Source: Armigeres subalbatus
Taxonomy: Eukaryota > Arthropoda > Insecta > Diptera > Culicidae
Length of the DNA: 64,000 nucleotides
Assembly: GCF_024139115.2 (NCBI RefSeq)
Contig: NC_085141.1
Span: 67,806,675 to 67,870,674, forward strand
Direction of reading: 5' to 3'
Numbering within the stretch: the first letter of the stretch is position 1; each line of letters opens with the position of its first letter. The position numbers and the translations under genes were made by a program. Below are positions 61,001 to 64,000 of the stretch, piece by piece. The notes under the pieces are model-generated. The model had not been told where the DNA came from. It saw only the letters and a list, made by a program, of their open reading frames with translations, and made no database searches.

Positions 61001-63974
61001 AACAGTGAGACTTCAAAAATAGAAATTTTTACATACGTCGATTCGCAAAAAGATCGAATTGAAGAATTTTAAGATCTGAAATCAGTAAAATCGATGCGTA
61101 TTATATAAAGCCGCGTGTGATTGTCACGTTGTATTAAAAACCCCGTTTTGTTTACTTTTGTTACATACGTCGTATGTAATATTGTAGATCCAGTTCAAAA
61201 CCGAACTAAGCTCTCGCGACAATCGCATTTTCTCCCATTTCCGGATGTCGCAACTGCATCGCGAGTAATGCGCATCTATGTCATAGCCGTGCGCCATCAT
61301 GCGCACTACTCGCGATACAGTCGCGACATTCGGAAATGGGAGAAAATGCGATTGTCACGAGAGCTCAGTTCGGTTTTCAACTGGATCTACAATATCATCA
61401 AATCAAACAGAAGCTTCAATAAAAAAAACTAGGGGACATTTCTATGAACTGTACTGCCGTGAATCGCATATCTGTCCTATCTTTGCTGGGTTTCCTATTC
61501 TTATGAGACAAATATGCGATTCACGGCAGTGTACGAATAAATACAAGTATCTGTATTTTTTTTTACAAATTTTACCAAAGAATTGAAAATCAATAAATAG
61601 CTGCTCTTGCGAGAGTTCGCCACTTTAATACGTTATAATATAACAAAGGGCTAGTTGTTTCGAGTGGATCGAGAGATGGAAACTGATATTGGGGGAGTGA
61701 AATTATGCGTTAATGTTAATTGGATGAAAATGGCAACAAATAGTGTTTGAAAATAGAGCACAAGTGAATAGTTTAATATAGAAAATTATGAGATTTGAAA
61801 TGTGATTCTGAATCTTAGATAAATTTGCAATAGATTTATACAAAATCATAGAAATCCGTTGACGACGTATTCGCTTCCAAAACCAATCAATTTTTCGTGA
61901 CGGTCTTATATTTACAAATTCCCCTATGCCTATTTCGTATAGAAAACAAAGGCGTAGTCCTAGATCAGAAAAGTATAACATTATTCACAAAAATTCTTGT
62001 TTACGGACGAATGATACTTTTGAACAAATGCGATTCGTTCGAACCGTTTTTTCATATAATTTTGCTGGCTTAAACAAGAATGAGCAACAACATTCGATCA
62101 AATGAGCATTCGAATGTAAACAAGAATATGGGTGAAATTTTGTATAGCTTCAAACCTCGGGACAACTTTTTGGTGGATTGCGGTTCTCAAGTGTCTCAAA
62201 TGGGTGGTAGGGGAATGGTTCGCCACTTCATCTCATAGCTCCTATTTCCGTCCCATCAAAAACAAACCAATGGATAGGAATTTGGTTTATTATTTTTATG
62301 ATTTTTTTCAGCAGTGAGCACGCATGTTGACAAAAAGAAGCGACGAAATTGTTGCCGTATTTCTTTGTTTAGCAATGAGATGGATATATGTACAGTGAGA
62401 TGAAGATCGGAACAGTTCCCCTATTCAATTCAAATTTTTCAAAACCTTCAATAAGGCAGGAGGGGAAATTGTGCACAAGATTCTTGTGTGGGCAATTATA
62501 TACTTCAGTCGATGATTATACAACAAACTTATGAAGGATAATACAATGGCAGCAATCTATCATATTCAATATTCTGCTTTTTTATACTAATTGACTCAGC
62601 TCGTCGAACTGAACAAAATAATGTCTGTCAGTCCGTGTGTATGTGTGTGTGAGAAAACCCGTTAGCCACTTTTTTGTATAGTAATTCTTAACCGATTTTT
62701 TCGCAACAAGTTGAATTAGACGGGAAACAAACTCTAGTTGATCACTATTGAATATAATCACGATCGGTCATTGCGTTCAAAAGTTATGAAGAAAATGGTG
62801 TGTTGAACCATATAACCTTGGTTGGTTGATTCGCTATACAGTTTGCAAGAGCCATAATGTAGGCAATTATTTATGATGTGTATCGCACTAAGGCGAAACC
62901 GAACGACTGAATCGAGAAAGGCATCGTCACCACTAGGTGGATTAATATTGATTTTTATAATGTACTTGACCTCCTTAGTCGTGCGGTAAGACGCGCGGCT
63001 TCAAAGCAAAACCATGCTGAGGGTGGCTGGGTTCGATTCCCGGTGCCGGTCTAGGCAATTTTCGGATTGGAAATTGTCTCGACTTCCCTGGCATAAAAGT
63101 ATCATCGTGCTAGCCTCATGATATACGAATGCAAAAATGGTAACCTGGCTTAGAAATCTAGCAGTTAATAACTGTGAAAGTGCTTAATGAACACTAAGCT
63201 GCGAGGCGGCTCTGTCCCAGTGTGGGGATGTAATGCCAATAAGAAGAAGAAGACTTGACCATTATTTACTATATTTATTAGAGTTGTAGTAGGGGGAATG
63301 ACGGCTTTGGCAGGTTTTGTTCTATTATTGGCAGGGGGGTTTTTTATGACTGACTATGCTCAAATTTGGCCTAGGCATTCTTTGCATATCAAAGAATATT
63401 GTGGCCAAATCTCATAAAATTTGGTCGACAAAAACCCTCCTGCCAATAGAACAAAACCTGCCAAAGCCGTTTTTCCCCCTAGTAAATATAGTTTATAGTG
63501 AATTCAAAATCAATATCAGTACAAAAGCGAAAACCTTGCCGAGAAAACATCCCTAAAATAAGGCAAGAGCGGATAGAATCGATTTTTACCTTTTCATTTT
63601 TTGCAAACTTGCCACAATTTCGCAGCATGACTCACACAATACACACCCAAGTGACCCAACAACAAAAATAACAGTAATTCCTACTGGCCGTGCGCCATCT
63701 TGGCAAAGTGAAAAAAATATCTTTCCGTAGACTCACCCTTGAAGCAGGACCGCTGAATGTAGAGGGCTTGCGTTTGCGGATCGCTCAAAAACTTGCGGAT
63801 GCACTCCTGGTTCGAGGGATCATCGAGAGCAGCATTCAGCGGTACCGGAACGACATCCTCCTCCGGCAGCAGAATAGTCACGGCCTTCCTGATATAATTG
63901 GTAAAGCCATCGTAATCCATAATGGCGACCGACTCGGCATCCACCCCGACAGACGGGGGCGGATCACTACCCAT
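37046..63974 (-). CDS. Dhc64C: Cytoplasmic dynein 1 heavy chain
   Basis: Constitutive exons: 63974-63737, 60569-58948, 58889-58380, 55632-51409, 51125-48105, 48043-47803, then one of two alternative exons (46993-46795 or 47713-47512), 41143-41026, 40879-37544 and 37489-37046. All phases agree; with 46993-46795 the protein is about 4650 residues, as in fly Dhc64C. Order: N-terminal tail (residues ~1-1400), linker, AAA1 with GPAGTGKT (52311-52288, ~1896) and CFDEFNR, AAA2 GPSGSGKST (51075-51049), AAA3 GPPGSGKT (49964-49941) with [12 protein letters not shown]4 GVSGAGKT (48938-48915) with FILDESN, stalk coiled coil 1 ([16 protein letters not shown]), microtubule-binding domain (~3286-3391), coiled coil 2, AAA5, AAA6 and C-terminal domain. 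The motor drives minus-end transport and spindle work. The frame stays open upstream of the ATG at 63974 to the window edge (SLEATVGS), so the true start may lie outside. Introns are repeat-rich. Confidence 0.96.
41443..42895. repeat. Purine-rich repeat, copy D, with inverted motif ends
   Basis: The left end ACAAGGCTAAAATAGCGAAG(GGCTGAT) is an imperfect inverse of the right end CCAGCCTTTCGTTATTATTT(AGCCTTGT). Inside are a purine-rich run with GAATAAA words (41510-41850), the ACCAAGAGTCAAGAACCAAG block related to copies A and C, and later tRNA-like sequence. This copy shows both ends of the family. Confidence 0.6.
42472..42549 (+). other. tRNA-like pol III promoter, probable SINE head
   Basis: TGGCGTGGTTATAGTGGGCG resembles an A box region and GGGTTCGAATCCCG (about 42527-42540) is a perfect B box with T-arm-like pairing. 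No convincing anticodon or acceptor stem. Related AT-rich body sequence with TTTTATCCGGATAAA-like words lies at 42050 and 42660. Confidence 0.5.
44416..44654. mobile_element. 239-bp palindromic element
   Basis: AATTCAAGACAAAATTTTCA pairs with TGAAAATTTTGTCTTGAATT across the whole element, with the centre near 44530 (AGGTAGATGAAGGCTTCCGC). Arms are nearly identical, suggesting a fairly recent insertion. It explains the minus-strand ORF 44433-44765. Confidence 0.8.
45330..45835 (+). pseudogene. Remnant of an RTE-like LINE reverse transcriptase
   Basis: Scattered frames read [16 protein letters not shown] and [20 protein letters not shown] near 45685-45815, the segment just upstream of the RT core in LINEs such as the one at 1952-5250 (KDAIQQLKTNKAAGKDG). 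Stops and frame changes are frequent. An old, truncated insertion. Confidence 0.6.
46795..46993 (-). CDS. Dhc64C: Dynein alternative microtubule-binding-domain exon, canonical form
   Basis: Acceptor GGAAATAG, donor GTAAGC; begins in phase 1 and ends in phase 2. It encodes [20 protein letters not shown], then [20 protein letters not shown] and [12 protein letters not shown], ending EDIT. This is the form conserved in animal cytoplasmic dyneins: the end of the stalk's first helix and helices H1-H3 of the microtubule-binding domain. It joins upstream to ...VIDAQ and downstream to [14 protein letters not shown]. Confidence 0.92.
47512..47713 (-). CDS. Dhc64C: Dynein alternative microtubule-binding-domain exon, divergent form
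   Basis: Acceptor CACTATTAG, donor GTAATT; same start and end phases as 46795-46993, one codon longer. It encodes [20 protein letters not shown], then [20 protein letters not shown] and [13 protein letters not shown], ending SQLT. Roughly 60 percent of residues match the canonical exon. No stop or frame break, so it appears functional. It sits 89 nt after the preceding constitutive exon and 518 nt before the canonical exon. Confidence 0.88.
51246..51272 (-). CDS. Dhc64C: Candidate 27-nt dynein microexon
   Basis: Inside the 283-nt intron between exons 55632-51409 and 51125-48105, the minus strand shows CAAACACACAG, then 27 bases encoding GFGETWVDK, then donor GTGAGT. Both flanking exons meet in phase 0, so inclusion would add nine residues just after ...GGAWMEK and before VLQLYQIS, between AAA1 and AAA2. 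The upstream pyrimidine tract is poor. The similarity of ETWVDK to AWMEK is suggestive. Transcript support is unknown. Confidence 0.45.
56740..57480 (+). pseudogene. Jockey-like LINE remnant in a dynein intron
   Basis: Broken plus-strand frames read [20 protein letters not shown] and then [19 protein letters not shown] and [20 protein letters not shown], patterns seen at the end of the reverse transcriptase and C-terminus of Jockey-type LINEs. Many stops. The 2.7-kb intron around it (55633-58379) is otherwise AT-rich without recognised features. Confidence 0.65.
60657..61173. repeat. Possible element with ACGACGTATGTAAC inverted ends
   Basis: ACGACGTATGTAAC at 60657-60670 is the exact inverse of GTTACATACGTCGT at 61160-61173. 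Two more copies of the core lie inside: GCGACGTATGTAAC near 60992 and TTACATACGTCGA near 61030, plus a variant TTACATAGGTCGC near 60957. The ends and inner repeats suggest a transposon with subterminal binding sites. Confidence 0.5.
61179..61395. mobile_element. 217-bp palindromic element
   Basis: ATATTGTAGATCCAGTT at the left pairs with AACTGGATCTACAATAT at the right; inner arms pair through ATCGCATTTTCTCCCATTTC and GAAATGGGAGAAAATGCGAT, with the loop near 61280. It abuts the preceding repeat. Confidence 0.75.
61452..61533. repeat. Short inverted repeat
   Basis: ACTGCCGTGAATCGCATATC pairs with an inverse GATTCACGGCAGT arm across about 30 bases. It may be a very short palindromic MITE. Confidence 0.5.
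62595..62950 (+). mobile_element. Probable LINE 3' UTR fragment
   Basis: Starts near CAGCTCGTCGAACTGA with a GTGTGTATGTGTGTG run, and goes on with TTCAAAAGTTATGAAGAAAA and CGAGAAAGGCATCGTCACCACTAGGTGG (split here by naming only parts). The TCGTCGA block resembles the end of the R1/LOA-like element at ~22795. No coding. Confidence 0.35.
62972..63252 (+). mobile_element. tRNA-derived SINE, Feilai-like, second copy
   Basis: Nearly the same as 5715-6016, with B box GGTTCGATTCC and tail AATGCCAATAAGAAGAAG. ACTTGACC occurs at 62964-62971 and 63253-63260, a target duplication. Located in dynein intron 1, opposite in strand to the gene. Confidence 0.85.
63290..63481. mobile_element. 192-bp palindromic MITE, second copy
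   Basis: TAGGGGGAATGACGGCTTTGG-type end (last base omitted from count) and AGCCGTTTTTCCCCCTA pair inversely. The inside is the copy at 25598-25790 in opposite orientation (ATGCTCAAATTTGGCC against GGCCAAATTTGAGCAT). It lies in dynein intron 1. Confidence 0.8.
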
Positions 63975-64000
63975 ACTGCCGACCGTCGCCTCCAGTGAAT

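Noticed and set aside
1..64000. CRISPR arrays, operons, prokaryotic promoters
   Set aside because: None seen. Repeats are dispersed or inverted transposon remains, and genes are spliced.

Overview
The window is eukaryotic and looks like a culicine mosquito, most likely Aedes. The reasons are spliced genes with GT-AG introns whose products read as insect orthologues, tRNA-derived SINEs resembling the Aedes Feilai type, and a very high load of MITEs, palindromic foldback elements, non-LTR retrotransposons and one copia-type remnant. No prokaryotic features, CRISPR arrays or intact viral genes were seen. Species assignment is inference.

Genes, left to right: (1) a peroxiredoxin-5-type gene (+, 7524/7706-8164); (2) a two-exon PET117-like cytochrome c oxidase assembly factor (-, 9666-10005), tail-to-tail with the peroxiredoxin; (3) a four-exon EDRF1 homologue (+, 12049-16069, 1251 aa); (4) a small Gly/Lys-rich gene of unknown function (+, 27318-27618) whose frame changes at an A run; (5) COG1, a Golgi tethering subunit (-, 27898-32014, four exons, 904 aa), tail-to-tail with gene 4; (6) the cytoplasmic dynein 1 heavy chain (Dhc64C/DYNC1H1 type, -, 37046-63974, about 4650 aa), which fills the right 27 kb. 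Its 5' exon runs to, and perhaps past, the window edge.

Between genes: 0.9-5.7 kb is a purine-rich repeat split by a 3.3-kb RTE-like LINE with a perfect 14-bp target duplication. 5.7-11.7 kb is SINE and MITE dense. 16-24 kb holds palindromic elements, a second and third copy of the purine-rich repeat and an internally deleted R1/LOA-like LINE. 24-27 kb has a hAT-like MITE and two other MITEs. 32-36 kb has three copies of one 180-bp MITE (two in tandem) and a gutted copia element with its 5' LTR and primer-binding site. The large dynein introns are also full of repeats.

The most interesting observation is in the dynein gene. Two homologous exons (46795-46993 and 47512-47713) encode alternative versions of the first part of the microtubule-binding domain at the stalk tip. 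Their splice phases match, and including both would shift the frame and hit a stop, so they are predicted to be mutually exclusive. A possible 27-nt in-frame microexon (51246-51272) lies between AAA1 and AAA2. The two predictions suggest isoform control of the motor's track binding and ring. A second theme is a purine-rich, apparently non-coding repeat family bounded by short AAGGCTGAAA-type motifs in opposite orientation.
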